In this document: positions 1-7,961 of the stretch, piece after piece | Layout: each line of letters starts with the position of its first letter | Numbering within the stretch: the first letter of the stretch is position 1 | NCBI GenBank assembly: GCA_030835135.1 | Contig: JAUQWO010000075.1 | Span: 62,001 to 126,000 of the forward strand | Direction: 5' to 3' | Origin: Bacteroidota bacterium | Lineage (GTDB): Bacteria > Bacteroidota > Ignavibacteria > UBA10030 > UBA6906 | Length of the DNA: 64,000 nucleotides | Notes under the pieces: generated by a model | Database searches by the model: none | What the model was told of the DNA's origin: nothing | Seen by the model: only the letters and a program-made list of their open reading frames with translations | Program-made: the position numbers and the translations under genes

Positions 1-255
1 GCGGCGCTGCAAGAGGTCGGGGCAGTCTATCTGAACGCCATCGGCGGTGCGGCGCAGTTCTACACCCGGTGCATCACCGGGGTCACGGGAGTGGATTTCC
101 TCGAGTTCGGTACGCCCGAAGCGATGTGGCACATCACGGTGAAGGGCTTCCCGGCGATCGTGACCATGGACGCGCACGGGAACAGCCTGCATGCGGATGT
201 CGAAGCGGCAACAGGAAAGGTGCTCGCGACACACGCGGCGCCGGTTCAACTCTAA
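1..255 (+). CDS. Class I fumarate hydratase, C-terminal fragment
   Basis: The window opens inside this gene; 84 codons remain before TAA. The blocks LNAIGGAA, LEFGTPEAMW and IVTMDAHGNSLH match the C-terminal region of iron-sulfur (class I) fumarases, which hydrate fumarate to malate in the TCA cycle. The cysteines that hold the 4Fe-4S cluster lie upstream, outside the window, so they cannot be checked. The fragment could also be the separate beta subunit of a two-subunit fumarase or the related L(+)-tartrate dehydratase. The family is clear, the exact substrate less so. The next gene follows after 42 nt on the same strand. Confidence 0.85.
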   Translation, partial: AALQEVGAVYLNAIGGAAQFYTRCITGVTGVDFLEFGTPEAMWHITVKGFPAIVTMDAHGNSLHADVEAATGKVLATHAAPVQL

Positions 256-297
256 CCTCACAGACCCGCCGCGGGCGGATCGGAGCAGAAGTATACC

Positions 298-2004
298 ATG
301 AGACCTGAAATCAAACTGCATACCGTGCCCTCGATCGGCTGTGTACAGGATATGGTCGTTCGCTCGTCACGGTACTATGGCAGCAAACTTGCGGTCGAGG
401 ACCTCAAGCAAACGCCCATTCCACGGTTGACGTATACGGCGTTGCTGACCCATGTCTTGAAATTCGGGAGGGCGTTGCAGGACCTCGGGCTGCGTGAGGG
501 GAGCCATATCGCCGTCATCGGAGAGAACCGGGTACAGTGGGGGCTGACCTATCTTACCTGCATGTGCTTCGGCCATGTGGTGGTCCCGATCGATCGCAAC
601 CTGACGATCAACGACATCCTAAACATCCTCCACGAGTCCGATGCGGTGGCGGTCGTGTACTCGGACGCATTCGAACCGATCCTCAGCGAACGGCGCGGGT
701 CGATGAAGAAGTTGAAGTTCTACATCAACATGGACCTGCCGGAAGAACGGGATGGCTCGCTGTCGATGCTGGAACTCATCGAGAGCAGCAATGGGCACAG
801 CATCTCGGACCTTCCGGAGATCGATCCGGACAGGATGGCCGAGATCATCTTCACGTCGGGGTCCCTCGGGCGGGCCAAAGGAGTGATGTTGAGCCAGGGG
901 AACCTCGCCGCCAACCTGATGAGCATGGTGCGGATGGTGTTCATTCATCCGGAGGACCGTTTCCTGTCCGTGTTGCCCATGCACCATACCTATGAATGCA
1001 CCTGTGGGTTTCTCTGTCCGCTGTACACCGGCGCTTCGGTGCATTATGCGCGCTCATTGAAGACCGTCGTGGACGACCTGCAATCCTCGCATGCCACCAT
1101 GCTGCTCGGGGTGCCACTCCTCTTCGACAAGATGTTCAAGCGCATCTACAAGTCGATCCAGGAACGGAAGCTCGCTTCGATGGTGATGGGTCCGCTCGTG
1201 AAAGTGACAGCGATCCTCGAAAAGGTCGGCTGGAAGAATTGCAAGAAAGCGGTCTTCCGCGAGATCCATGAGAAATTCGGCGGGCACGTCCGCCTCTTCA
1301 TTGCCGGCGGCGCGGCCACGGATCCTATGGTCGCGAAGGGGTTGCGGGAATTCGGCTTCACACTGTTGCAGGGATATGGACTCACGGAGACGTCGCCCAT
1401 CCTTGCGCTCAATCGGCCCGATGCGTTCAAAGATGAGGCGGCGGGATTGCCGTTGCCCGGCGTGACCCTGCGGATCGACCAGCCGAACGCCGAGGGCGTG
1501 GGCGAGATCTGGGCGAAGGGCCCGAACGTGATGCTCGGGTATTACAAGAACGACGAGCTGACGCAGCAAGTGAAGGAAGGGGAGTGGTTCAAGACGGGCG
1601 ATCTCGGGTTCCGGGATGAGGACGATTTCCTGCACATCGCCGGCCGGAAGAAGAATGTGATCATCTCGCGCCGGGGTGAGAATGTCTATCCGGAGGAGCT
1701 GGAGGACCTGCTGCACCGGAGCGCGTACGTTCTTGAATCGATGGTGTATGGCGAACCGGACGAGAAGCATGATGAGATCATCGCGGCGCTGATCGTGCCC
1801 GATGCTGAGGCGTTCATTGAATATGCGGAGACGCGTGGTGTGCAGATCACGGATGCGTTGATCCGGGAGGTGATCGCGGAGGAGGTGGCGAAAGTGAACG
1901 CCGAGGTCGCAGCGTTCAAACAGATCCGCAAGTTCTATGTCCGCGACCATGAGTTCGAGAAGACGACCACGCAGAAGGTGAAGCGGTACCTCGTGCACAA
2001 ATAG
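298..2004 (+). CDS. AMP-forming acyl-CoA synthetase (long-chain fatty acid-CoA ligase type)
   Basis: This 568-residue adenylate-forming enzyme should activate a carboxylic acid, probably a fatty acid, to its acyl-CoA through an acyl-AMP intermediate. The phosphate-binding loop FTSGSLGRAKGV lies near residues 185-196, YGLTE at 360-364, TGD at 433-435 and the hinge GRKKNVI at 449-455. A C-terminal lysine follows in the TTTQKVKRYL block. The loop reads SGSLGRAKG where SGTTGxPKG is usual, a conservative departure. The length fits long-chain acyl-CoA synthetases of the FadD/FAA group; chain-length preference cannot be read from sequence. It may be co-transcribed with the upstream fumarase. Confidence 0.88.
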   Translation: MRPEIKLHTVPSIGCVQDMVVRSSRYYGSKLAVEDLKQTPIPRLTYTALLTHVLKFGRALQDLGLREGSHIAVIGENRVQWGLTYLTCMCFGHVVVPIDRNLTINDILNILHESDAVAVVYSDAFEPILSERRGSMKKLKFYINMDLPEERDGSLSMLELIESSNGHSISDLPEIDPDRMAEIIFTSGSLGRAKGVMLSQGNLAANLMSMVRMVFIHPEDRFLSVLPMHHTYECTCGFLCPLYTGASVHYARSLKTVVDDLQSSHATMLLGVPLLFDKMFKRIYKSIQERKLASMVMGPLVKVTAILEKVGWKNCKKAVFREIHEKFGGHVRLFIAGGAATDPMVAKGLREFGFTLLQGYGLTETSPILALNRPDAFKDEAAGLPLPGVTLRIDQPNAEGVGEIWAKGPNVMLGYYKNDELTQQVKEGEWFKTGDLGFRDEDDFLHIAGRKKNVIISRRGENVYPEELEDLLHRSAYVLESMVYGEPDEKHDEIIAALIVPDAEAFIEYAETRGVQITDALIREVIAEEVAKVNAEVAAFKQIRKFYVRDHEFEKTTTQKVKRYLVHK

Positions 2005-2179
2005 TGGTGCACAGTTTTGTGCATCTGCCTGTGCCGTGGAGGTATGTGTACACAGTGGTGCCAGTCCATGCCGCAAAATCGCGCGCGTTCGGGGTTCGGT
2101 GATGGCGTGATTTTTGCTTACATATTCAGTGCCGTTGCCTCAGTGGAGGACGGCAGGACGACAGAAAGGGGATGGTGCC

Positions 2180-2410
2180 ATGACAAGCAATGGTGTAGCG
2201 GGTGGAGCGATACAAACCTTCTCCGCGGTTCCGCCTGAACGTGTTTCCGAACACACGACGGTCAAGACCGTGAAGGCGCAGCTGCCGGAACCGAAGGTCG
2301 AGGACGCCCGCGTGAATGAACCTGCCCGGCAGATTCCGGCGCAGGTGTATAACAGTCACGGCGAGGTGATCCCCAGTCCCTCGAGTCCGGAAACGGACAT
2401 AACCGCCTGA
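2180..2410 (+). CDS. Small hypothetical protein, 76 aa
   Basis: I do not recognise this protein. The ATG at 2180 is preceded by AAAGGGGA (2165-2172) at a 7-nt spacing, a good ribosome-binding site. The product is hydrophilic, rich in Pro, Glu, Val and Thr, without a signal peptide, membrane segment or cysteine, and is probably largely disordered. It ends shortly before a strong terminator (2431-2464), which supports an expressed unit. It lies 175 nt after the acyl-CoA synthetase and may have its own promoter, but none is convincing. Confidence 0.55.
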   Translation: MTSNGVAGGAIQTFSAVPPERVSEHTTVKTVKAQLPEPKVEDARVNEPARQIPAQVYNSHGEVIPSPSSPETDITA

Positions 2411-2430
2411 CCGGCGGATCAACAACTCTC

Positions 2431-2464
2431 ACGGCGTCCGTCCTGCGAATGGGGCGGACGCCGT
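2431..2464 (+). terminator. Rho-independent-type terminator before the nuo operon
   Basis: ACGGCGTCCG at 2431-2440 pairs perfectly with CGGACGCCGT at 2455-2464. The stem can extend to 13 pairs with one G-U, leaving an 8-nt loop, and is followed by TCTCATTT. It separates the small ORF from the nuo promoter. Confidence 0.75.
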
Positions 2465-2508
2465 TCTCATTTCCGGGTCCGTCCGCGACCCGGTGACCCT
2501 GCATCGGG

Positions 2509-2537
2509 TTGACATTCCTGAGCATTCTTTTTATATT
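2509..2537 (+). promoter_or_regulatory. Vegetative-type promoter of the nuo operon
   Basis: TTGACA (2509-2514) and TATATT (2532-2537) are separated by exactly 17 bp, a near-perfect sigma-70-class promoter. The predicted start near 2544 gives a leader of about 70 nt before nuoA, whose ATG has GGAGG at 2599-2603. No TTTG-type -33 box is present. Confidence 0.8.
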
Positions 2538-2612
2538 AGGGTACATTTTCGCATCAACAGCGCTGTACTTCTCACTAACCCCTCACCTGGCGGTATCCGG
2601 AGGTCCTGATTC

Positions 2613-3050
2613 ATGCTCACCGAGTTTGGTCGGGTTCTGCTCTTCATCCTCGTAGGAGCGGTGTTCGTTGCCCTCGGCCTGGTCACAGCCTGGCTGTTAC
2701 GCCCCTCCCGCCCCTATCCCAGCAAAAATGCCACCTATGAATGTGGCGAAACACCGGTCGGCGATACCCGCATCCGTTTCAATATCCGGTTCTACGTCAT
2801 CGCCCTCATTTTCGTGATCTTCGATGTGGAGGTCGTGTTCCTGTTCCCCTGGGCGCTGGTCTATGGCGCCCTCGGCTGGTTCGCCTTCGTCGAAATGCTG
2901 GTGTTCCTCGCGATCCTGCTGGCCGGGTATGCGTATGTCTGGCGGAACGGGGACCTGGATTGGGACCGCCCCGCGCCGCGCGTGCCGCGCTATGAGCGCG
3001 GGTTCGGCGTCCGCGAGACACCTCTCACTGAAGAAGAACTAGTGGTATAA
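2613..3050 (+). CDS. nuoA: NADH-quinone oxidoreductase subunit A
   Basis: This 145-residue membrane subunit of complex I begins the operon. It shows the NuoA/ND3 pattern: an N-terminal hydrophobic segment, a loop with YECGE (the conserved ND3 loop cysteine), the [13 protein letters not shown] helix, [10 protein letters not shown] and a third hydrophobic segment. It belongs to the proton-pumping membrane arm and helps link it to the quinone site. The charged C-terminal tail is somewhat longer than in short NuoA proteins. Start chosen at the ATG with GGAGG 9 nt upstream. nuoB follows after 10 nt. Confidence 0.96.
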   Translation: MLTEFGRVLLFILVGAVFVALGLVTAWLLRPSRPYPSKNATYECGETPVGDTRIRFNIRFYVIALIFVIFDVEVVFLFPWALVYGALGWFAFVEMLVFLAILLAGYAYVWRNGDLDWDRPAPRVPRYERGFGVRETPLTEEELVV

Positions 3051-3060
3051 CGGAACGACG

Positions 3061-3555
3061 ATGGGACTTCTGGATCAGCGTTTTGAGAACGGCAATGTGG
3101 TCATCACGTCCGTGGATACGCTCCTTGCCTGGGCGCGCCTCTCGTCCGTGTGGCCCATGCAATTCGGTCTGGCCTGCTGCGCCATCGAGATGATGGCCAC
3201 CGGCGCCTCGCACTACGATCTCGACCGCTTCGGCACCTTCTTCCGCGGGTCACCCCGTCAGTCCGATGCCATGATCGTTGCGGGGACCGTGACCCTCAAG
3301 ATGGCGACGCGCATCAAGACCCTGTACGACCAGATGGCCGAGCCGCGCTATGTCATCTCCATGGGGAGCTGCTCCAACTGCGGCGGTCCCTACTGGGAAC
3401 ACGGCTATCACGTCCTCAAAGGTGTGGACCGTATCATCCCGGTCGATGTCTACATCCCGGGATGCCCGCCCCGTCCGGAGGCGCTGCTGGAAGGACTTCT
3501 CAAGCTGAAGGAGAAGATCCGGAACGAACGCCTGATCATCAAGAAACCGGCATGA
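3061..3555 (+). CDS. nuoB: NADH-quinone oxidoreductase subunit B
   Basis: A 164-residue peripheral subunit that holds cluster N2, the last 4Fe-4S centre before quinone. The cluster ligands are visible: the adjacent cysteines in [10 protein letters not shown], the cysteine region [11 protein letters not shown], and the [10 protein letters not shown] block. The length is normal. It sits at the junction between peripheral and membrane arms and works with NuoD. The ATG at 3061 follows the nuoA stop by 10 nt. Confidence 0.97.
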   Translation: MGLLDQRFENGNVVITSVDTLLAWARLSSVWPMQFGLACCAIEMMATGASHYDLDRFGTFFRGSPRQSDAMIVAGTVTLKMATRIKTLYDQMAEPRYVISMGSCSNCGGPYWEHGYHVLKGVDRIIPVDVYIPGCPPRPEALLEGLLKLKEKIRNERLIIKKPA

Positions 3556-3586
3556 CGATCAGCCCATCCACGTATCCGCAAAGACC

Positions 3587-4066
3587 ATGATCCCCCAAGA
3601 ATTCAACGACCTGCTCACGTCCACCTTCGGTGAAGCGATCCTCGAGTCGAAACTGGACGGCGTGTTCGATCCGTTCATCGTCGTCGCCCCGGACCGCATG
3701 CCCGAGGTCGCCCGCTTCCTGCGCGACAACGAGAAGACGCTCTGCGATGCGCTGATGTGCCTCAGCGGCGTCGACCTGACCAAAGGGAAGCTGGGCGTGG
3801 TGTACCATCTGCACTCCACGAAGTTCAATCATAAGATCGTGCTGAAGGCCTTCGTGACGGTCGAGCACCCGCATGTGGGTTCCGTCGAGGCGGTGTGGAA
3901 GACGGCCAACTGGCACGAGCGTGAGGCCTTCGACATGTTCGGCATCGTGTTCGATGGTCATCCCGATCTCCGCCGCATCCTGATGCCCGACGATTGGGAA
4001 GGGTATCCGCTGCGCAAGGACTATCAGGTCCCCGAGTTCTATAATGGCATGAAGGTACCGTACTAA
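3587..4066 (+). CDS. nuoC: NADH-quinone oxidoreductase subunit C
   Basis: A 159-residue peripheral-arm subunit (30-kDa/ND9 family). The signature block containing ANWHEREAFDMFGI and HPDLRRILMPDDWEGYPLRKDY is intact. nuoC and nuoD are separate genes here, unlike the nuoCD fusion of enteric bacteria. The stop codon TAA shares its last base with the nuoD start codon (TAATG), so translation is probably coupled. Confidence 0.96.
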   Translation: MIPQEFNDLLTSTFGEAILESKLDGVFDPFIVVAPDRMPEVARFLRDNEKTLCDALMCLSGVDLTKGKLGVVYHLHSTKFNHKIVLKAFVTVEHPHVGSVEAVWKTANWHEREAFDMFGIVFDGHPDLRRILMPDDWEGYPLRKDYQVPEFYNGMKVPY

Positions 4067-5247
4067 TGGACGTTATCGTGACCGACGTTGAGAAGGGACG
4101 CCGTCCCTCGACCGTCCCCGGACTCGGGCGCCAGCTCCGTTCGGAAGAGATGGTCATCAGCATGGGCCCCCAGCATCCCTCCACCCACGGCGTGCTCCGT
4201 CTGGAACTCGTGGTGGATGGCGAGATCGTGGTGGATGTGATCCCGCATATCGGCTATCTCCACCGGTGCTTCGAGAAGCACTGCGAGCACATGTCCAACT
4301 ACCAGCAGGTCGTGCCCTACACCGACCGCATGGACTATGTCGCGGCGATGAGCAGCGAGTTCGGCTACGTCGTGGCGATGGAGAAGATGCTCAAGATCCA
4401 GGTGCCGGAACGCGTCGAGGTCATCCGCGTGATCATGGCCGAGTTCTCCCGGATCGTCAGCCATCAGATCGCGATCGGGACCTACGGACTGGACATCGGC
4501 GCGTTCACGCCGTTCCTGTTCTGCATGCGCGACCGCGAGCACATCCTGGACATCATCGAAGAGACCTGCGGTGCCCGGTTGCTCTACAACTACAACTGGA
4601 TCGGCGGGCTGTCGCACGACGTGAAGCCGGATTTCCAGGACAAGGTCCGCGAGTTCTGCAGGTACTTCAAGCCGAACATCGTCGAACTGAACAACCTGCT
4701 GTCCTTCAACAAGATCTTCGTGGAACGCACGGCAAACGTCGGCGTGTTGCCCGCCGAGGTGGCGATCAACTATGGCGCCAGCGGACCGGTCCTCCGGGGC
4801 TCGGGCGTGGCGTGGGACCTCCGGAAGAACGATCCGTACTCGATCTACAACCGGTTCGAATTCGATATCCCGGTCGGCAGTGGCGAACGGGGCGCGACGG
4901 GCGATTGCTGGGACCGGTACATGGTGCGTGCGCGGGAAATGGAACAGAGCGTGCGGATCATCGAACAGGCCGTGGAGATGCTCGTGCCGGGCGATGTGCA
5001 GTCCGCGATCCCGAAACGCATCCGTCCCGAGGCCGGCGAGATCTATGTGCGCACCGAAACCCCCAAGGGTGAACTGGGATACTATATCGTTGCCGACGGC
5101 ACCGCGAGCCCGGCGCGCGTGAAGGTGCGTCCGCCGTGTTTCGTGAACCTTTCCGCGCTGCCGTCGATGTGCCGTGGATCGATGATCGCCGACGTGGTGG
5201 CGATCCTGGGCAGCATCGACATCGTTCTCGGGGAAGTGGACCGTTAA
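4066..5247 (+). CDS. nuoD: NADH-quinone oxidoreductase subunit D
   Basis: A 393-residue subunit (49-kDa/ND7 family, related to the large subunit of NiFe hydrogenases). With NuoB it forms the quinone-reducing site. GPQHPSTHGVLR near the N-terminus, HIGYLHRCFEK, and the C-terminal RPPCFVNLSALP block are all typical, including the histidine-bearing loop of the quinone pocket. Length is normal. Its start overlaps the nuoC stop by one base. Confidence 0.97.
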   Translation: MDVIVTDVEKGRRPSTVPGLGRQLRSEEMVISMGPQHPSTHGVLRLELVVDGEIVVDVIPHIGYLHRCFEKHCEHMSNYQQVVPYTDRMDYVAAMSSEFGYVVAMEKMLKIQVPERVEVIRVIMAEFSRIVSHQIAIGTYGLDIGAFTPFLFCMRDREHILDIIEETCGARLLYNYNWIGGLSHDVKPDFQDKVREFCRYFKPNIVELNNLLSFNKIFVERTANVGVLPAEVAINYGASGPVLRGSGVAWDLRKNDPYSIYNRFEFDIPVGSGERGATGDCWDRYMVRAREMEQSVRIIEQAVEMLVPGDVQSAIPKRIRPEAGEIYVRTETPKGELGYYIVADGTASPARVKVRPPCFVNLSALPSMCRGSMIADVVAILGSIDIVLGEVDR

Positions 5248-5280
5248 TACTGAGCTCTGAACTGCGGGCATTGATCATCT

Positions 5281-6312
5281 ATGAAAACTGAACTGCTCAA
5301 CCTCATTGCCAATGAGGTGCTGGTGTACACCCTGATGGCGGTGGTGCCGCTCCTCTGGGTGATCCCGTTCGCGCTGTTCGCCGTGTGGTGGGAACGCAAG
5401 ATCTCGGCGCACATGCAGGACCGTCTCGGCCCGATGCTCACCGGCGGCTGGCATGGGTGGGCGCAGACGATCGCGGACATCGCCAAGCTGATCCAGAAAG
5501 AGGACATCATCCCCACGGCGGCGGACAGGAAGCTGTTCGTCCTCGCGCCGTATGTGGTGTTCGTGGGATCGTATGCCGCCTATGCGGCGATCCCGTTCGC
5601 CGCGGCGTACGTCGGGGCCGAGATCAACGTCGGTCTGTTCTATATCATCTCGATCTCGTCGCTGGTCGTGATCGGCCTCCTGATGGCCGGCTGGGCGTCC
5701 AATAACAAGTGGTCGCTCTATGGTTCGCTCCGGTCGGCCGCGCAGATCATCAGCTACGAGATCCCGGTCGCGCTGGCACTGCTTGCGGCCGTGATGGTGG
5801 CGGGGACGTTCGACATGCAGGAGATCAACCGTCTGCAGTCGGGCTCGATCCTCGACTGGTTCATCTTCCAGAAATTTCCCTTCCTGTTCCTGGCCGGCAT
5901 CATTTATTTCGTCGCCTCGCTGGCGGAAGTGAACCGGACGCCGTTCGATCTTCCGGAATCCGAATCCGAACTCGTGGGCGGCTATCATACCGAATACGGC
6001 GGGATGCGGTTCGCGCTGCTGTTCCTGTCGGAATACGCCAACATGTTCGCGGTGAGCGCGATCCTGGTGACCCTGTTCTTCGGTGGCTGGGGGAGCCCGT
6101 TCGGGTCGTTCCTGTCGGGCGCATGGTACTTCGACCTCGGGTGGTTCCTGCTGAAGAGTATGGTGGTGATCTTCGTACAGATGTGGCTCCGCTGGACCCT
6201 GCCGCGGTTGCGTGTGGACCAGCTGATGTATGTGGGGTGGAAGGTGTTGATCCCGTTCTCATTCGTGATCATCCTCGGCATCGGTGCCTGGGTGATCGCG
6301 GCCGGACACTAA
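5281..6312 (+). CDS. nuoH: NADH-quinone oxidoreductase subunit H
   Basis: A 343-residue hydrophobic subunit (ND1 family) that forms the quinone entry channel at the base of the membrane arm. Recognisable features are WWERKISAHMQDRLGP, YEIPVALALLA, and the acidic loop EVNRTPFDLPESESELVGGYHTEY, which is the best-conserved part of ND1/NuoH and couples quinone chemistry to pumping. Multiple transmembrane helices run through the whole length. It follows nuoD by 33 nt. Confidence 0.97.
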   Translation: MKTELLNLIANEVLVYTLMAVVPLLWVIPFALFAVWWERKISAHMQDRLGPMLTGGWHGWAQTIADIAKLIQKEDIIPTAADRKLFVLAPYVVFVGSYAAYAAIPFAAAYVGAEINVGLFYIISISSLVVIGLLMAGWASNNKWSLYGSLRSAAQIISYEIPVALALLAAVMVAGTFDMQEINRLQSGSILDWFIFQKFPFLFLAGIIYFVASLAEVNRTPFDLPESESELVGGYHTEYGGMRFALLFLSEYANMFAVSAILVTLFFGGWGSPFGSFLSGAWYFDLGWFLLKSMVVIFVQMWLRWTLPRLRVDQLMYVGWKVLIPFSFVIILGIGAWVIAAGH

Positions 6313-6375
6313 ACGTCACCGGCGCTGCCGCGCACTCGGCGGGGCCTGACATGTGCAACGAATGGACCTGAAGTA

Positions 6376-7044
6376 ATGAGCAGGTATTTCCGCAATATCT
6401 GGGACGGTGTCTGGACCGTCCTGATCGGCATGAAGATCACGTGGGCCCACCTCTTCACGCGGGCCGTCACGATCCAGTATCCGGCCGTGAAGGTGAAGCT
6501 CCCCGAGCGTGCCCGCAACCGTCTGTATGTGAACATGGACGACTGCATCGGGTGCGACCAGTGCGCGATGGCCTGTCCGGTGGATTGCATCACGATCGAG
6601 ACCATCAAGTCCACGCCCGACGTGGACCTTGGCCTGACCTCGAAGAACACGAAGAAGCGGCTGTATGTGTCACGGTTCGACATCGACATCGCGAAGTGCT
6701 GCTACTGCGGGCTGTGCGTTGCGCCGTGTCCCACCGAGTGCATCACGATGACGGATGTGTACGAGTTCTCCGAGTACGACCGTCAGGCCCTCATCTATAA
6801 TTTCGCGACCATGACGCCGCAGGATGTCGACGCGGCGAAATCGCGGCTCGCGGCGTATGACAAAGAGCAGGCGGCGAAGAAGGCCGCCGCGGCGGCGGCT
6901 GCCGCGGCAGCGAAAGCAGCGGCACCGGCGGCCGCTCCGGCAGCCACACCCGCGCCGGCAGCAGCTCCCGCGGCCGCACCCGCAGCGCCGGCAGCACCTC
7001 CGGCCACACCGCCGGCTCCGCCACAGCAAGAAACCAACTCCTGA
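6376..7044 (+). CDS. nuoI: NADH-quinone oxidoreductase subunit I with Ala/Pro-rich tail
   Basis: The 222-residue ferredoxin-like subunit carries two 4Fe-4S clusters (N6a/N6b). The motifs CIGCDQCAMACPVDC and CCYCGLCVAPCPTEC lie near residues 57-71 and 113-127. The core ends around residue 160. The remaining roughly 60 residues are a low-complexity tail of Ala, Pro and Lys (KKAAAAAAAA, then AAPAAAP/APAAAP repeats) that is not part of the usual NuoI fold. The tail stays in frame and nuoJ starts 5 nt after the stop. Whether it is a flexible linker, a subunit contact or simple repeat drift is unknown. Confidence 0.95.
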   Translation: MSRYFRNIWDGVWTVLIGMKITWAHLFTRAVTIQYPAVKVKLPERARNRLYVNMDDCIGCDQCAMACPVDCITIETIKSTPDVDLGLTSKNTKKRLYVSRFDIDIAKCCYCGLCVAPCPTECITMTDVYEFSEYDRQALIYNFATMTPQDVDAAKSRLAAYDKEQAAKKAAAAAAAAAAKAAAPAAAPAATPAPAAAPAAAPAAPAAPPATPPAPPQQETNS

Positions 7045-7049
7045 CCCCT

Positions 7050-7553
7050 ATGGAAACGTTCGACATCGTCTTCTATATCTTCGCGACCCTCACGATCGTG
7101 TCCGCCTTCGTCGTGGTCTTCACGAAGAACATCATGTACGCGGCGTTCTCGCTCCTCTTCACCTTCATCGGGGTCGCGGCGCTCTACGTCCTGCTACACG
7201 CGGACTTCCTTGCCGTGACCCAGATCCTCATCTATGTCGGCGGGATCCTTGTCCTGCTCCTGTTCGGCGTGATGCTGACGAACAATGTGGTGAGCGTGGA
7301 CATCAAGACCGGCACGCTGAACACGATCCCGGCACTGGTCGCCGCCGCGGTCATCGTCGGCTCGCTGGCCGCCGTCTTCTACATGACCTGGAGCACCGTG
7401 GGCGAGCCCGCCACGGCCCCGACCGCGACCACGCGGGCGATCGGCGAACTGCTCATGACCGGCTACGCACTCCCGTTCGAGGTCGCCTCGGTGGTGCTTC
7501 TGGCAGCTCTGATCGGCGCCGCGCTGATGGCACGCCGCACACGTAAACCGTAA
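7050..7553 (+). CDS. nuoJ: NADH-quinone oxidoreductase subunit J
   Basis: A 167-residue membrane subunit (ND6 family) with about five hydrophobic segments. The third helix block LHADFLAVTQILIYVGGILVL is the conserved feature of NuoJ/ND6 and contains the pi-bulge region linked to coupling. Start 5 nt after the nuoI stop, suggesting tight translational coupling. Length is typical. Confidence 0.95.
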   Translation: METFDIVFYIFATLTIVSAFVVVFTKNIMYAAFSLLFTFIGVAALYVLLHADFLAVTQILIYVGGILVLLLFGVMLTNNVVSVDIKTGTLNTIPALVAAAVIVGSLAAVFYMTWSTVGEPATAPTATTRAIGELLMTGYALPFEVASVVLLAALIGAALMARRTRKP

Positions 7554-7568
7554 TCCGGACGCAGACCC

Positions 7569-7931
7569 ATGCAGACATCCCTTTTCAATGGTGTGCTCGC
7601 CTGGTTGCCCAACGTGCAACTCGCGCACTTCCTGATCGTCAGTGCCATCCTCTTCGCCCTGGGGCTCTACGGCATCGTCACCCGCCGCAACGCCATTATG
7701 GTGCTCATGGGGGTGGAGCTGGTCCTCAATGCGGCGAATATCAACCTGATCGCCTTCTCGCGCTACGGCGGCCTGCATGCCTCCGGTCCGGCGCTCGACG
7801 GCCAGGTTGCGGCGATCTTCGTGATCATCCTCGCCGCTGCCGAGGCTGCCATCGCGCTGGCGATCGTCCTGAACATCTACAACCGGTTCCAGACCGTGAA
7901 TGTGGACGAAGTGAGCTCCCTGAAAGAATGA
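7569..7931 (+). CDS. nuoK: NADH-quinone oxidoreductase subunit K
   Basis: A small membrane subunit (ND4L family), 120 residues against the usual 100-105. It shows three hydrophobic helices, the block LMGVELVLNAANINLIAFSR with the conserved membrane glutamate, and AAAEAAIALAIVLNIYN with the second conserved glutamate. These residues belong to the first proton channel of the membrane arm. The extra length is at the N-terminus (before HFLIVSAILF) and the initiating codon is not strongly supported by a ribosome-binding site. Confidence 0.94.
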   Translation: MQTSLFNGVLAWLPNVQLAHFLIVSAILFALGLYGIVTRRNAIMVLMGVELVLNAANINLIAFSRYGGLHASGPALDGQVAAIFVIILAAAEAAIALAIVLNIYNRFQTVNVDEVSSLKE

Positions 7932-7961
7932 TGAACGTCGAAGGAAGAAGGAACTCTACAG

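Noticed and set aside
4063-5271. 402-codon open frame on the minus strand antisense to nuoD
   Set aside because: It mirrors nuoD almost exactly, has no conserved motif and consists of His/Asp/Arg-rich residues typical of antisense frames in GC-rich DNA.
6880-7030. Possible tandem repeat or CRISPR-like array
   Set aside because: It is the in-frame Ala/Pro codon repeat of nuoI with no spacers or regular unit.
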